Positions 27,325 to 37,620 are shown, counted from the first letter of the stretch. The stretch: DNA of 64,000 nt from Burkholderiales bacterium C2 (GCA_005503085.1 SCOI01000002.1:310001-374000), one strand, 5' to 3'. The notes: generated by a model not told the origin, from the letters alone. Translations and numbers: made by a program.

Positions 27325-28968
<1,644 letters not shown>

Positions 28969-28993
28969 CTGTTTATTTATCCAAACAATTACA

Positions 28994-29024
28994 TATTGGA
29001 TCCAATAATAGAATCAATGGATCC
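28994..29024. promoter_or_regulatory. two GGATCC-centred operator sites between pruA and the GntR gene
   Basis: TATTGGATCCAATA at 28994-29007 is a perfect 14-bp palindrome. A second GGATCC core at 29019-29024, in the context CAATGGATCCTG, is a weaker copy. The two centres are 21 bp apart, two helical turns, so two regulator dimers could bind the same DNA face. The region lies in the divergent promoter of pruA and the FCD-type GntR regulator, the expected place for its operator. Confidence 0.7.
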
Positions 29025-29067
29025 TGTTGCACAATAGCGTTTACGCGAGTTGCGGGACGGGACACCG

Positions 29068-29745
29068 ATGGCAGCCAGAAAAGAAGCGAAGGCCCTGCAT
29101 GAGGCGATTCGCGAACAACTGAGACAAGAGATCGTCAGCGGCGCCCTGCCCACCGGCACCCAGTTGCGCCAGGACGCGCTGGCCACCCGCTTCAACGCCA
29201 GCCGCATCCCGGTGCGCGAGGCGCTGCGCCAGTTGGAAGCCGAGGGCCTGGTCGCCCACCAGCTCAACCGCGGCGCGGTGGTGGCCGGCATGAGCGTCGA
29301 ACAGATCTGCGAGTTGCTGGACATCCGGGTGGCACTGGAATGCCATGCGGCGCGGCTGGCGGTGCCGCAGATGGTGGAGCGCGACTTCGCGGCCATGGAG
29401 GCCATCCTGAAGGCCTACTCGGAATCGCAGTCGATCCCGGAGTGGGCCGAGCACAACCGGCGCTTCCATCTGGCGCTGTCCGCCCCTGCCAATAACAAGC
29501 GGCTGCTGCGCCTGATCGAGGAGTTCTGCCTCAACACCGACCGCTACACCCATGTGGCAATGTCGCGCGCCACCGGCAAGGACAGGCCGCAGGAGGATCA
29601 CTACCGCATCGTCGAGGCGGCTCGGGCCGGCGATGCAGACCAGGTGGCCGCTCTGCTGGAGGTCCATATCCTGGATACCAAGAAAGAGCTGATGGCCAGT
29701 GCCCGCGCGCAGGACCGCGAGGCCGGCTTGTCGCTGCGCTATTGA
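29068..29745 (+). CDS. GntR family regulator, FCD subfamily
   Basis: This ~225-residue regulator has an N-terminal winged helix (LHEAIREQLRQEIVSGALPT, then RFNASRIPVREALRQLEAEGLV) and a C-terminal FCD ligand domain (about 90-215). The expected metal/ligand histidines are in EHNRRFHLAL and DHYRIVEA. The ATG start at about 29068 (MAARKEAKALHE) is preferred; a TTG six codons earlier is possible. It probably represses the divergent pruA-liv operon through the palindromes at 28994-29024, responding to an organic or amino acid. Confidence 0.9.
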   Translation: MAARKEAKALHEAIREQLRQEIVSGALPTGTQLRQDALATRFNASRIPVREALRQLEAEGLVAHQLNRGAVVAGMSVEQICELLDIRVALECHAARLAVPQMVERDFAAMEAILKAYSESQSIPEWAEHNRRFHLALSAPANNKRLLRLIEEFCLNTDRYTHVAMSRATGKDRPQEDHYRIVEAARAGDADQVAALLEVHILDTKKELMASARAQDREAGLSLRY

Positions 29746-29823
29746 AACCTTGCATTCCCGCGCGGCGCTACCATATCTGCCCTGCGTGCCGCCCGGCCCG
29801 CCGCCCAACAAGACCTGCTCAGC

Positions 29824-30453
29824 GTGACCCTGCCCTCCGAATCCCCTGCCCTCCTGCCCGCCAAGGTGCAGCGCATCTCCAGCGCCCGCCTGCCCACCAA
29901 GCATGGCGAGTTCGTCGTCCATGTCTACCAGGCGGCCGACCATCCGGATGAGCATGTGGTGATCGTCAAGGGCGATGTGGCGCGGCCCGAGGTGCTGCTG
30001 CGCATGCACTCGGAATGCTTTACCGGCGACATCCTGGGCTCCCTGCGCTGCGACTGCGGCGAGCAGCTGGCGCTGGCGCTGCAGCGTATCGAGGCCGAGG
30101 GCGGCGTCGTGATCTATCTGCGCGGCCATGAGGGGCGCGGCATCGGCCTGGGCCAGAAGCTGCGCGCCTACGCGCTGCAGGACAAGGGGCTGGACACGGT
30201 GGAGGCCAATCTGGCCCTGGGCCTGCCGATCGACAGCCGGCGCTTCGACGCGGCGGCCGACATCCTGCGCGACCTCGGCGTGCAGTCGGTGCGTTTGATG
30301 AGCAACAACCCCTTCAAGGTGGCCGCACTCAACGAGCTGGGCATTGCCGTGATCGCCCGTGAGGGCCATGAGGTCGAATCCAACGAGGAAAGCGGCCGCT
30401 ATCTGAAGACCAAGCGCGAGAAGCTCGGCCATCAGCTGCACATGCTGCCGTAA
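29824..30453 (+). CDS. ribA: GTP cyclohydrolase II
   Basis: This 209-residue enzyme opens GTP to 2,5-diamino-6-ribosylamino-pyrimidinone phosphate, the first committed step of riboflavin synthesis. The zinc cysteines lie in SECFTGDILGSLRCDCGEQL. The catalytic block YLRGHEGRGIGLGQK and the C-terminal LMSNNPFKVAAL are intact. The GTG start at 29824 is inferred from the family length. It is a stand-alone RibA without a fused RibB domain, 78 bp after the GntR gene. No FMN riboswitch is visible upstream. Confidence 0.93.
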   Translation: MTLPSESPALLPAKVQRISSARLPTKHGEFVVHVYQAADHPDEHVVIVKGDVARPEVLLRMHSECFTGDILGSLRCDCGEQLALALQRIEAEGGVVIYLRGHEGRGIGLGQKLRAYALQDKGLDTVEANLALGLPIDSRRFDAAADILRDLGVQSVRLMSNNPFKVAALNELGIAVIAREGHEVESNEESGRYLKTKREKLGHQLHMLP

Positions 30454-30582
30454 TGGCACGGTTTTGTGCGCAGGGCGTTCACCCCTGGCGCCGCGGCCGA
30501 TTTCAAGCCCGCGATTAACCCTGATTCCGCAACGCTGCATTCCACGAACCCGCTCTTTTGATCTCGGTCCGCGCCCGGATCT

Positions 30583-30613
30583 GTTGCCCTATGCAACGGT
30601 GTCGAGGGACACC
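30583..30613 (+). promoter_or_regulatory. two abutting hairpins in the porin leader
   Basis: GTTGC/GCAAC (30583-30597, five-base loop) is followed without a gap by GGTGTC/GACACC (30598-30613, four-base loop), ending 55 bases before the porin start. If the promoter lies upstream, both would be in the 5' untranslated region, where porin mRNAs are often controlled by small RNAs or stability elements. No promoter was assigned with confidence. Confidence 0.4.
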
Positions 30614-30668
30614 CGAGCATCGGTGGTCACATCCATCCGGTGGCCTCCCAACATCGAAAGACGAGTTC

Positions 30669-31754
30669 ATGAAGTACAAGACTTTTGCCTTCTCCGCCCT
30701 GGCCCTGGCCGCCAGCTCGATGACCTTCGCCCAATCGAACAGCGGCAGCAGCCAGGTCACGCTGTATGGCGTGGTCGACGCCAATGTGCAGGTGCTGGAT
30801 GGCGCCTCCACGCTGAGCCGTGTGCAGTCCGGCGGCCTGAACGGCTCGCGCTTCGGCATCCGCGGCACCGAAGACCTGGGCGGCGGTTTGCGCGCCTTCT
30901 TCACGCTGGAGTCCGGTGTCAATCTGGACGACGGCACCAATGGCCAAGGCGCCTTCTGGGGCCGTCAGGCCTTTGTCGGCCTGGCCACGCCCTACGGCAA
31001 GGTCTCGCTGGGCCGCCAGTACGGCAGCGTCTACGCGCTGACCAGCGACTTCAGCCAGTTCTCCAACAACAACACCGGCGCCTCGACCGCGGTGATCGGC
31101 GGCTTCGGCGGCTATGAGCCGGTGCGCGGCAGCAACAACACGGCCACCGGCAACGGCGGCCCGGCCCGTGTCAACAACTCGGTCAAGTTCGAATCGCAGA
31201 ACTACGACGGCTTCAGCGCCGGTGCCTTGTACGGCGCCGGTGAGGTGGCCGGTGGCACCACCGACAACCGCATCGCCGACATCTACGGCCGCTACACCAA
31301 GAACGGCTTCGATGCGATGCTGTCCCTGGTGGACGACAAGGCCGATGTGATCGGCCAGAACATCCGTACCGTCTCGGCTGCGGCCGCCTACGATATGGGC
31401 AGCTACCGCTTCAACGGCGGCGTGATGCAGATCAACGACCGCAGCAGCGCCGACCGGGATGGCACCGGCTACTGGCTGGGCGCCAGCTACCGCCTCGGCT
31501 CGCACCTGCTCAAGACCCAGTACGTCCAGAGCAAGAACGACGGCAGGCTGGCCGATGGCAAGACCCAGGCCTTCGGCGTCGGCTACCAGTACGACCTGTC
31601 CAAGCGCACCGCGCTGTACTCCTCGCTGACCCAGTTCAAGAACGATGGCGTCGGCTATGCCAACCGCGCCGCCGGTTCGCTGTCCTCGGGTCTGACCAGC
31701 GCCTCGGACCGCGATCTGACCGAGGTCGTCGCCGGCATCCGCCACAGCTTCTAA
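30669..31754 (+). CDS. Burkholderiales-type outer membrane porin
   Basis: This 361-residue general porin forms a 16-strand beta-barrel in the outer membrane. It has a signal peptide (KYKTFAFSALALAASSMTFAQ) and the N-terminal strand SSQVTLYGVVDANVQVLDG. Gram-negative porin blocks GSRFGIRGTEDLGGGLRAFF and KVSLGRQYGSVY follow, and it ends with the barrel C-terminus VVAGIRHSF (terminal phenylalanine). It is highly typical of Burkholderiales. A strong terminator follows at 31775. Confidence 0.93.
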   Translation: MKYKTFAFSALALAASSMTFAQSNSGSSQVTLYGVVDANVQVLDGASTLSRVQSGGLNGSRFGIRGTEDLGGGLRAFFTLESGVNLDDGTNGQGAFWGRQAFVGLATPYGKVSLGRQYGSVYALTSDFSQFSNNNTGASTAVIGGFGGYEPVRGSNNTATGNGGPARVNNSVKFESQNYDGFSAGALYGAGEVAGGTTDNRIADIYGRYTKNGFDAMLSLVDDKADVIGQNIRTVSAAAAYDMGSYRFNGGVMQINDRSSADRDGTGYWLGASYRLGSHLLKTQYVQSKNDGRLADGKTQAFGVGYQYDLSKRTALYSSLTQFKNDGVGYANRAAGSLSSGLTSASDRDLTEVVAGIRHSF

Positions 31755-31774
31755 GCCACTCGGCTTGTCAGCAC

Positions 31775-31803
31775 AGCCCACCCCTTGCGGGTGGGCTTTT
31801 TCT
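31775..31803 (+). terminator. rho-independent terminator of the porin gene
   Basis: AGCCCACCC (31775-31783) and GGGTGGGCT (31789-31797) form a perfect 9-bp stem with loop CTTGC, followed by a T-run (TTTTTCTT). It starts 20 bases after the porin stop. Confidence 0.9.
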
Positions 31804-31925
31804 TGGGCGCGCGTGATTTTGTAGGCGTCGTCCTACCGCGACACCCGCCGCGCGCCGGGAGACAAGGCCGGGAGGCTTCAAGATAATCGCGCCATCCCAT
31901 GCTTGCCTGCCCGCCCCCCGCCGTC

Positions 31926-32309
31926 ATGTCCGCCCTCCGCTGTTTTTTGGTCGAAGACAGTCCCACGATCCGGGCCGAGTTGATAGCCACGCTGGAGGAA
32001 ATGCTGCCGCTGCAGGTGCTGGGCTGGGCGGACAACGAACACGATGCGCTCGAATGGCTGGACCAGCCCGAGCACCAATGCGACCTGATCCTGATCGACC
32101 TGTTCCTCAAGAGCGGCTCGGGCATGGGCGTGCTGGCCACGGCCGGCAAGAAGGGCGCGGCCGCCAAGCGCGTGGTGCTGAGCAATTACGCCACCGTCGA
32201 CATCCGGCGCCGCTGCCTGGCGATGGGGGCCGACCGGGTGTTCGACAAATCCAGCGAGATCGACGAGCTGGTCGACTACTGCCGGACTATTGAATCAAGC
32301 CATTCTTGA
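31926..32309 (+). CDS. single-domain response regulator (CheY-like)
   Basis: This 127-residue receiver domain has no output domain. The acidic pocket is in CFLVEDSPTI, the phosphoacceptor aspartate in CDLILIDLFLKSGSG, the threonine/serine position in RVVLSNYAT and the lysine in RVFDKSSEID. It probably relays phosphate or binds a partner. Its last 23 bases overlap the 3' end of the convergent LuxR-type regulator, and the kinase gene lies beyond that, so the three may form one signalling unit. Confidence 0.85.
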   Translation: MSALRCFLVEDSPTIRAELIATLEEMLPLQVLGWADNEHDALEWLDQPEHQCDLILIDLFLKSGSGMGVLATAGKKGAAAKRVVLSNYATVDIRRRCLAMGADRVFDKSSEIDELVDYCRTIESSHS

Positions 32310-32919
32310 GTGCGTAGTAGGTCAGATCGCTGTTCGAGGCCAGCTTCATCTTCTCCATCACGCGGGCCCGGTAGGTGCTGACCGTCTTGACGCTCAGACA
32401 CATCAGCTCGGCCATCTGGCCGACCGTCTCGCCCTGGGCCAGGCGCAGAAAGACCTGCAGCTCGCGCTCCGACAGCTGCTCGTGGGCAGGCTTGTCGTGA
32501 TCGCCGCCCAGGCCCTCGGCCAGCAGTTCGGCCACCGCCGGCGTGATGTACTTGCGGCCGCGCGCCACCGTGCGTATGGCCAGCACGATGTCCTCGGGAT
32601 CGCATTCCTTGTTCAGATAACCGCTGGCGCCCTGGCGCAGCAAGGTGGTGGCGTAATGGCTTTCGGGGAAACCGCTCAGTATCAGCACCGGCAGCTCGGG
32701 CGCGCGCGCCTTGATCGCGGCCAGCGCATCGACGCCGCCATGCTCGGGCATCGACAGGTCCATGATCAGCACATCGATCTCTCCGGCGCGCACCAGATCG
32801 AGCGCCTCGCGCCCGTTGGCGGCTTCGCCGGTGACACTGATGTCGACCTGCTCGGCCAGATACTGGCGCAGGCCGGCGCGGACAATGGCATGGTCATCAA
32901 CGATGGCAACACGGATCAT
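32287..32919 (-). CDS. LuxR/NarL-type response regulator
   Basis: This 210-residue regulator has an N-terminal receiver (VAIVDDHAIVRAGL, phosphoacceptor in VLIMDLSMPEHGG, lysine in GYLNKECDPED) and a C-terminal LuxR helix-turn-helix (LSERELQVFLRLAQGETVGQ to LSVKTVSTYRARVMEKM). The ATG at 32919 is chosen because the receiver starts there (MIRVAIVDD). It is divergent from the CHASE3 histidine kinase gene, 54 bp apart, its probable cognate kinase. Confidence 0.92.
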   Translation of the reverse strand: MIRVAIVDDHAIVRAGLRQYLAEQVDISVTGEAANGREALDLVRAGEIDVLIMDLSMPEHGGVDALAAIKARAPELPVLILSGFPESHYATTLLRQGASGYLNKECDPEDIVLAIRTVARGRKYITPAVAELLAEGLGGDHDKPAHEQLSERELQVFLRLAQGETVGQMAELMCLSVKTVSTYRARVMEKMKLASNSDLTYYALKNGLIQ

Positions 32920-32973
32920 GATGGCTGCAACGGCGCGCGTCGTCTTGAGATGAACACAGAGAGAGTTTAGGTC

Positions 32974-34350
32974 ATGCATGCCGATCAATTTGCCTTGCTG
33001 GAGCGACTGCAACGCAGCGCCTACGTCTTTCCGCTGGCGGTGCTGGCCGCCGCGCTGATGATCAGCATCAGCGAGGGCAGCTATGTGAAGGCGCGCGGCA
33101 CGCTGACCGAGCTGACCGAGATGGGCCGCGCGCGGCTGATGATCTACAACATCAAGCTGCGCGCCACCGATGCCGAATCGGCCCAGCGCGGCTATCTGCT
33201 GACCCGCCGGCGCGAGTATCTGGGTCCCTACGAGGAGGCCAACGAGGACCTCGGCCGCGCGATGAAGAGCCTACGCGCCCACTACACGCAGCTGCAGGAC
33301 GAACCGGCCCTGGCCTTGCTCACGCAGCTCGAACAGGCGGTGGGCGCCAAGATGGGCGAGCTGGCCGAGGTGCTGGAACGCCAGGAACGCGGCCGCGCCG
33401 ATAGCGCGCTGGAGCTGATACAGGCCGGCATCGGCCGCGACCAGATGGAGCTGATACGTGCGCGCGCCGAGGAGCTGATGCACCGCGAGAACCTGCGCGT
33501 CGGCGCGGGGCTGCGTGAGGTCGTCAACGCGCTGCTGCAGAACCGCATCGGCGTGGCCGCGATGACCGCGCTGAGCCTGCTGGCCCTGGCGATGTATCTG
33601 CGCCAGAGCCGCGCGCTGTCCCGGCAAAGGCTGGCGCTGGCCGAGGCCGTCAAGGCCGAGCGCGATCTGCTGGAGAGCGAGGTCCATCGCCGCACCGAGG
33701 AGCTGACCCAGCTGGCCACCCATCTGCAGAGCGCCCGCGAGGACGAGCGCAGCCGGCTGGCCCGCGAGCTGCATGACGAGCTCGGCGCGCTGCTGACCGC
33801 CGCCAAGCTCGACGCCGCCCGCATCAAACCCAAGCTGCCACCCGAGCTGCAGGAGCGGCTGAGCCATCTGAACGAGGCGCTCAACAGCGGCATCGCGCTG
33901 AAGCGCCGCATCATCGAGGATCTGCGCCCCTCCTCGCTGACCCATCTGGGCCTGCTGCCGGCGCTGGAGATCCAGGTCCGCGAGTTCAGCGAGCGGCTGG
34001 AAGTGCCGGTGCTGACCGAGCTCGAGGCCGTGCCGCTGTCGCCGCGCGCCGAGCTGACCCTCTACCGCCTGGTCCAGGAAGCCTTCACCAATATCGCCAA
34101 GTACGCGAACGCCAGCGAGATCCAGGTCAGGCTGCTGAACCGCGACGGCCGCGCGCTGATCGAGGTGCGCGACAACGGCCAGGGCTTCGACACCCAGCAG
34201 CAGACGCTCTCCTCGCATGGCTTGCTGGGCATGCGCTACCGGGTCGCGGCCGAAGGCGGCCAGCTGATGATCAGCTCGGTGCGCGGCAAGGGCACGGTAC
34301 TCAGCGCCAGCCTGCCTCTCCCCGCCTCGCCGCCCGCCGCGCCCCTGTAG
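32974..34350 (+). CDS. CHASE3-domain sensor histidine kinase (HisKA_3)
   Basis: This 458-residue inner-membrane kinase is of the NarX/UhpB class. A first membrane helix lies at about residues 15-30, then a periplasmic CHASE3 helical domain (DAESAQRGYLLTRRREYLGPYEEA), and a second helix near 185-205. A coiled linker leads to HisKA_3 with the phosphoacceptor in ARELHDELGALLTAAKLD, then HATPase_c (RLVQEAFTNIAKYANAS, DNGQGFD). It should phosphorylate the divergent LuxR-type regulator. The stimulus is unknown. Confidence 0.91.
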   Translation: MHADQFALLERLQRSAYVFPLAVLAAALMISISEGSYVKARGTLTELTEMGRARLMIYNIKLRATDAESAQRGYLLTRRREYLGPYEEANEDLGRAMKSLRAHYTQLQDEPALALLTQLEQAVGAKMGELAEVLERQERGRADSALELIQAGIGRDQMELIRARAEELMHRENLRVGAGLREVVNALLQNRIGVAAMTALSLLALAMYLRQSRALSRQRLALAEAVKAERDLLESEVHRRTEELTQLATHLQSAREDERSRLARELHDELGALLTAAKLDAARIKPKLPPELQERLSHLNEALNSGIALKRRIIEDLRPSSLTHLGLLPALEIQVREFSERLEVPVLTELEAVPLSPRAELTLYRLVQEAFTNIAKYANASEIQVRLLNRDGRALIEVRDNGQGFDTQQQTLSSHGLLGMRYRVAAEGGQLMISSVRGKGTVLSASLPLPASPPAAPL

Positions 34351-34432
34351 GACCGCGCCTACAAAAGCGTCCGCCGCCGCCTCACAGCCGCACGGGCGCT
34401 GCGCTGCTGGGCCGCGCATGACCGGATTCCTA

Positions 34433-34457
34433 TAGTGAAGCCATCAAATCTTCACTA
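34433..34457. promoter_or_regulatory. inverted repeat overlapping the promoter and RBS of the DUF1328 gene
   Basis: TAGTGAAG (34433-34440) and CTTCACTA (34450-34457) are perfect 8-bp arms, nine bases apart. The left arm overlaps a CTATAGT -10-like hexamer, and the right arm touches the AGGAG Shine-Dalgarno at 34457-34461. It may be a repressor operator or, if transcription begins upstream, a hairpin masking the ribosome site. Confidence 0.55.
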
Positions 34458-34469
34458 GGAGCCCCGCTC

Positions 34470-34634
34470 ATGCTGCACTACGCCGTTGTCTTCTTTCTGA
34501 TCGCCCTGGTGGCCGCTGTGTTCGGCTTCGGTGGCATTGCCGCCGGTGCCGTCGGCATCGCCAAGGTGCTGTTCTTCGTCTTCGTGATCATGGCCCTGGT
34601 CAGCTTCGTGATCGGCCTGATGCGTCGAGGCTGA
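34470..34634 (+). CDS. DUF1328 (UPF0391) small membrane protein
   Basis: This 54-residue protein consists of two hydrophobic helices. It begins [20 protein letters not shown], continues with the glycine-rich turn [15 protein letters not shown], and ends IGLMRRG, matching the YtjA/DUF1328 family. These are short inner-membrane proteins often induced by stress; the function is unknown. AGGAG lies eight bases before the ATG. It is followed 35 bp later by a BON-domain lipoprotein gene in the same direction. Confidence 0.88.
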   Translation: MLHYAVVFFLIALVAAVFGFGGIAAGAVGIAKVLFFVFVIMALVSFVIGLMRRG

Positions 34635-34669
34635 ACCCGTTCACTGTCATCACACCCAAGGAGCTCACG

Positions 34670-35116
34670 ATGAAAACCACGACACAACAGCTGGCCATTT
34701 ATGCAGGTGTCAGCCTGTCGGCCCTGGCCCTGATCGCCTGCCAACCCAAGCCCGATGAACCGACGGTCGGCCAGAAGGTCGACGGCGCCATCAGCCAGGC
34801 CGAGCAGAGCGCCGAACAGGCCAAGGCCAAGGCCGAGGAGATGGCCCGCGATGCCAAGACCGCCGGCGGCGCTGCGATGGACAAGGTCGAGACCGGCCTG
34901 GGCGACGCGGCCATCACCGCCAGCGTCAATGCCGAGCTGGCCAAGGACGCTCAGCTCAGTGCCTTGAAGATCAATGTCGACACGCGCGAAGGCCGGGTCG
35001 CGCTGAAGGGCACGGCCCCCACCGCTGACGCGCGCGAGCGTGCCACCCAGCTGGCCGCTGCGGTCAAGGGTGTGATCAGCGTCGACAACCAGCTGAGCAT
35101 CGAATCGCGTGGCTGA
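34670..35116 (+). CDS. BON domain-containing lipoprotein
   Basis: This 148-residue envelope protein has a lipobox LIAC (Cys about residue 24). An alanine/lysine/glutamate-rich helical stretch spans about residues 35-80, and a single BON domain follows (GDAAITASVNAELAKDAQLS to GVISVDNQLSI). BON domains, as in OsmY, associate with membranes and are typical of osmotic or envelope stress proteins. It is probably cotranscribed with the DUF1328 gene. Confidence 0.87.
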   Translation: MKTTTQQLAIYAGVSLSALALIACQPKPDEPTVGQKVDGAISQAEQSAEQAKAKAEEMARDAKTAGGAAMDKVETGLGDAAITASVNAELAKDAQLSALKINVDTREGRVALKGTAPTADARERATQLAAAVKGVISVDNQLSIESRG

Positions 35117-35149
35117 GTGAGCCCGCAATCCCGGAGGGAGCCGGCCACC

Positions 35150-35626
35150 ATGCAAGCCCTTGCCGACATCAGCCAGGCCACCCGCCTGGACGGTCTGAGC
35201 CCGGCCATGCAGAGCTATCTGCGTGAACGGGTCAGCGAAGCCGGGGCCGACGCGCCCTGGCTGCTGCCGACCCAATGGCAGATCCGGCTCTACCAATGCC
35301 TGGGCGATGCGGGCAGCGCCCGCGCCCTGTGCCGGGATCTGTTGAGCCTGGCCGACACCAACGCAGCCGACGATGCCGGCCTCGTCGCCGTCTTCGAGTG
35401 CGCGCCCTGCCAGGACCGTCGTTCCTTCGAGGCCAGCCTGGCCACCCATCTGCGCCTGATGCAGCAGTTCGACACCCGGCTGTCGCTGACCCATCTGCGC
35501 GGACATGTCGATGAGGCCCGGCTGCAGATCATGTCGCGCAGGGTGCGCATGATTGCGCTGCACGCCGATGCCGAGCGCTTGTCGCGCGTGCTGCCCTGCC
35601 CCGTGCTGGCCTTCTCGATGCTGTGA
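35150..35626 (+). CDS. hypothetical protein
   Basis: I do not recognise this 158-residue soluble protein. It is predicted mainly alpha-helical, with four cysteines (CLGDAGSARALC, then CAPCQD) and no signal peptide or membrane helix. The ATG at 35150 has GGAGGGAG upstream; an in-frame GTG 33 bases earlier is less likely. It follows the BON lipoprotein by 33 bp and may belong to the same stress-type operon. Its 3' end converges with the AsmA-like gene. Confidence 0.65.
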   Translation: MQALADISQATRLDGLSPAMQSYLRERVSEAGADAPWLLPTQWQIRLYQCLGDAGSARALCRDLLSLADTNAADDAGLVAVFECAPCQDRRSFEASLATHLRLMQQFDTRLSLTHLRGHVDEARLQIMSRRVRMIALHADAERLSRVLPCPVLAFSML

Positions 35627-35641
35627 GCGCGGCCGCGCGCC

Positions 35642-37591
35642 TCAAAGCCGCGGCCGGGCCCGCTCCAGCAGCCGTCGGCAGGCCTGCAGCATCTGCTGAT
35701 CGGCGGCGCTATTGCCGCTGTCCATCAGGGGCAGCAGCGCAGCCAGGGGATTGATCAGGCCCAGCAGCACGGCCGGCACCAGCCGGCGCATCAGCGGCTG
35801 GGCCTGCAACTGCCACTGCGGATCGGCAAGACTGCCGCTGATCTGCACCGGCGTGCGCAGCGACAGCGGGCTGAAATCCTTCGGTGCCACCCGCAGGCGC
35901 AGATCCAGCTGCTCGCTGGCCAGCGACAGGCGTCCCTCCATCCACAGCGTCGAGTCCTCGGTATCGAGCACCAGCGCGCGTGGCACGACCTGACCCTCGG
36001 ACACATCCAGATCGGCCAGCGCGCAATGCAGCGGCAGCGCGCTGTCGCCGCGCAGCAGCAGGCCCAGGCCCTGAGCCAGATCGACACCGGCAGCCTCGAC
36101 GGCCAGGTGCGAGATCGCACCCTGCGACAGCGTCGCGGTGACGCGGCCGCGGGCGCTGGCCAGCAGCTCGGCGGTCGAGCGCCCCTGGCCGTTGAGCTTG
36201 AGCCGGCCGCGCATCTGGCCGCTGATCCAGGCCGGCTGGCCCGGCGTGCGGCTCTGGCGCAGCCAATGCGCGAGATCGACCTCGGCCCAGTTCAGCTCGG
36301 TCTGCCACAGCGCCAGCGCGGCGCGCCCGTCCAGCCTGATGGCGCCGGCCAGGCGGCCGTGCGAGGTGCCGGCCTGCAGATCCTGCAAGCTCAGCACCCC
36401 GTCCTGCAGCAGCAGCCGTGCGCGGGCCGGCGCCAGCGTATCGGCCAGCGCGCTGCCGAGCTCGATGCGTTGCAGATCGATCTTCACATCGGCATCCATC
36501 GCCCGCAGCGAGGGCAGATCGAATTGCCGTCTGGGCAGCACGCGATCACCGGCCGTGCGGGGGCCGGGCTCGACCGGCACGCCGATCGCCGGCCCCAGAT
36601 CGGCCAGCCACAAGGCTTCACCGCCGAGGCGCCCGCTCAAGGCCGGACGCCCGCCCGCCTCCTGCAGCACGAAACTGCCGTTCAAGCGGCTGCGTCCCAG
36701 CACGGCCTGCTCCACCTCGACCTGCCAGCGCGGGCCTTCACGGGCCAGACGACCTTGGAACTTGAACGCGGCGGTGCTGGGCAGGGTCAGGCCCAGCGCA
36801 TCGCCGATGGCCGACAGCGAAGGCCCGGCGAGGCGGTAGCTGCCGGCCAGGCCTTGCAGGCCCAGCAGCTCGCGCAGCGAACCCTCGAAATCCAGCGACG
36901 TCGCGCCCGCTCTCAGCTGCAGGCGCAGCGGCACCGCCGCCCCGCCGCCGGCATTGACCCAGGGCAGCGGCGAGGCCGTGTCCAGCCAGGCCTGCAAGGG
37001 GCGACCCAGATACTCGCCATGGGCGGTGGCAAACAGACCACCGTCGCGGCCATCCCGATCGGCGATCGCAAAGTCGATCGTCGCGCTGAGGCGGCGCGGT
37101 CGGTCATTCAGCAAGATGCGTCCGCCGCCCAGCCGCAGCTGCTCGAACTGCAGCAAGGCCGCGCCCTCGCTGGATTGCGCTCCGGTCTGCAGCGTCCAGC
37201 TGGCGCGGCCCTGCGGGTCGCGCCACAGATCGAGGTCGGCCGAGCGGGCCTGCAGCGAGCGCACGCGCAGGCTGCCGCTGCCGCGCCAGTCCCACAGATC
37301 CCAGTAGCGCAGGCGCAGCTCCACCGCCTCGGCGCGCAGGGTCGGCGTCTGCGCCCGCCAGGCGGGACCGGCGATCAGCAGATGGTCGGCCCGCAGGCGC
37401 AGGCCGCCGAGCAGGCGCAGCTGCAGCACGGCCCCGCCCTCAGTGGCCGACGCGAAACGGACTTCGCGGCCCAGGCGCTGCGACAGCATCTGCGCCAGCG
37501 GCGCGGCCAGCCAGGGCCAGCCCAGGCTCTCACCGACGGCAAAGCCGCCGGCACACAGGGCCAGACCGATCAGAGGCAGGCGCAGCTTCAT
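35642..37591 (-). CDS. AsmA-like envelope protein
   Basis: This 649-residue protein has an N-terminal signal anchor (KLRLPLIGLALCAGGFAVG) and a long repeating beta-strand body. The C-terminal AsmA-type region includes SQGAISHLAVEAAGVDLAQGL and APKDFSPLSLRTPVQISGSL, followed by a hydrophobic segment (LVPAVLLGLINPLAALLPL). AsmA/TamB/YhdP relatives are bridge-like proteins moving phospholipid between membranes. It is transcribed leftward after a terminator that separates it from the BON gene. Confidence 0.85.
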   Translation of the reverse strand: MKLRLPLIGLALCAGGFAVGESLGWPWLAAPLAQMLSQRLGREVRFASATEGGAVLQLRLLGGLRLRADHLLIAGPAWRAQTPTLRAEAVELRLRYWDLWDWRGSGSLRVRSLQARSADLDLWRDPQGRASWTLQTGAQSSEGAALLQFEQLRLGGGRILLNDRPRRLSATIDFAIADRDGRDGGLFATAHGEYLGRPLQAWLDTASPLPWVNAGGGAAVPLRLQLRAGATSLDFEGSLRELLGLQGLAGSYRLAGPSLSAIGDALGLTLPSTAAFKFQGRLAREGPRWQVEVEQAVLGRSRLNGSFVLQEAGGRPALSGRLGGEALWLADLGPAIGVPVEPGPRTAGDRVLPRRQFDLPSLRAMDADVKIDLQRIELGSALADTLAPARARLLLQDGVLSLQDLQAGTSHGRLAGAIRLDGRAALALWQTELNWAEVDLAHWLRQSRTPGQPAWISGQMRGRLKLNGQGRSTAELLASARGRVTATLSQGAISHLAVEAAGVDLAQGLGLLLRGDSALPLHCALADLDVSEGQVVPRALVLDTEDSTLWMEGRLSLASEQLDLRLRVAPKDFSPLSLRTPVQISGSLADPQWQLQAQPLMRRLVPAVLLGLINPLAALLPLMDSGNSAADQQMLQACRRLLERARPRL

Positions 37592-37620
37592 CAGGATCCG
37601 ATCGGAGGATGGTGCGTGCT

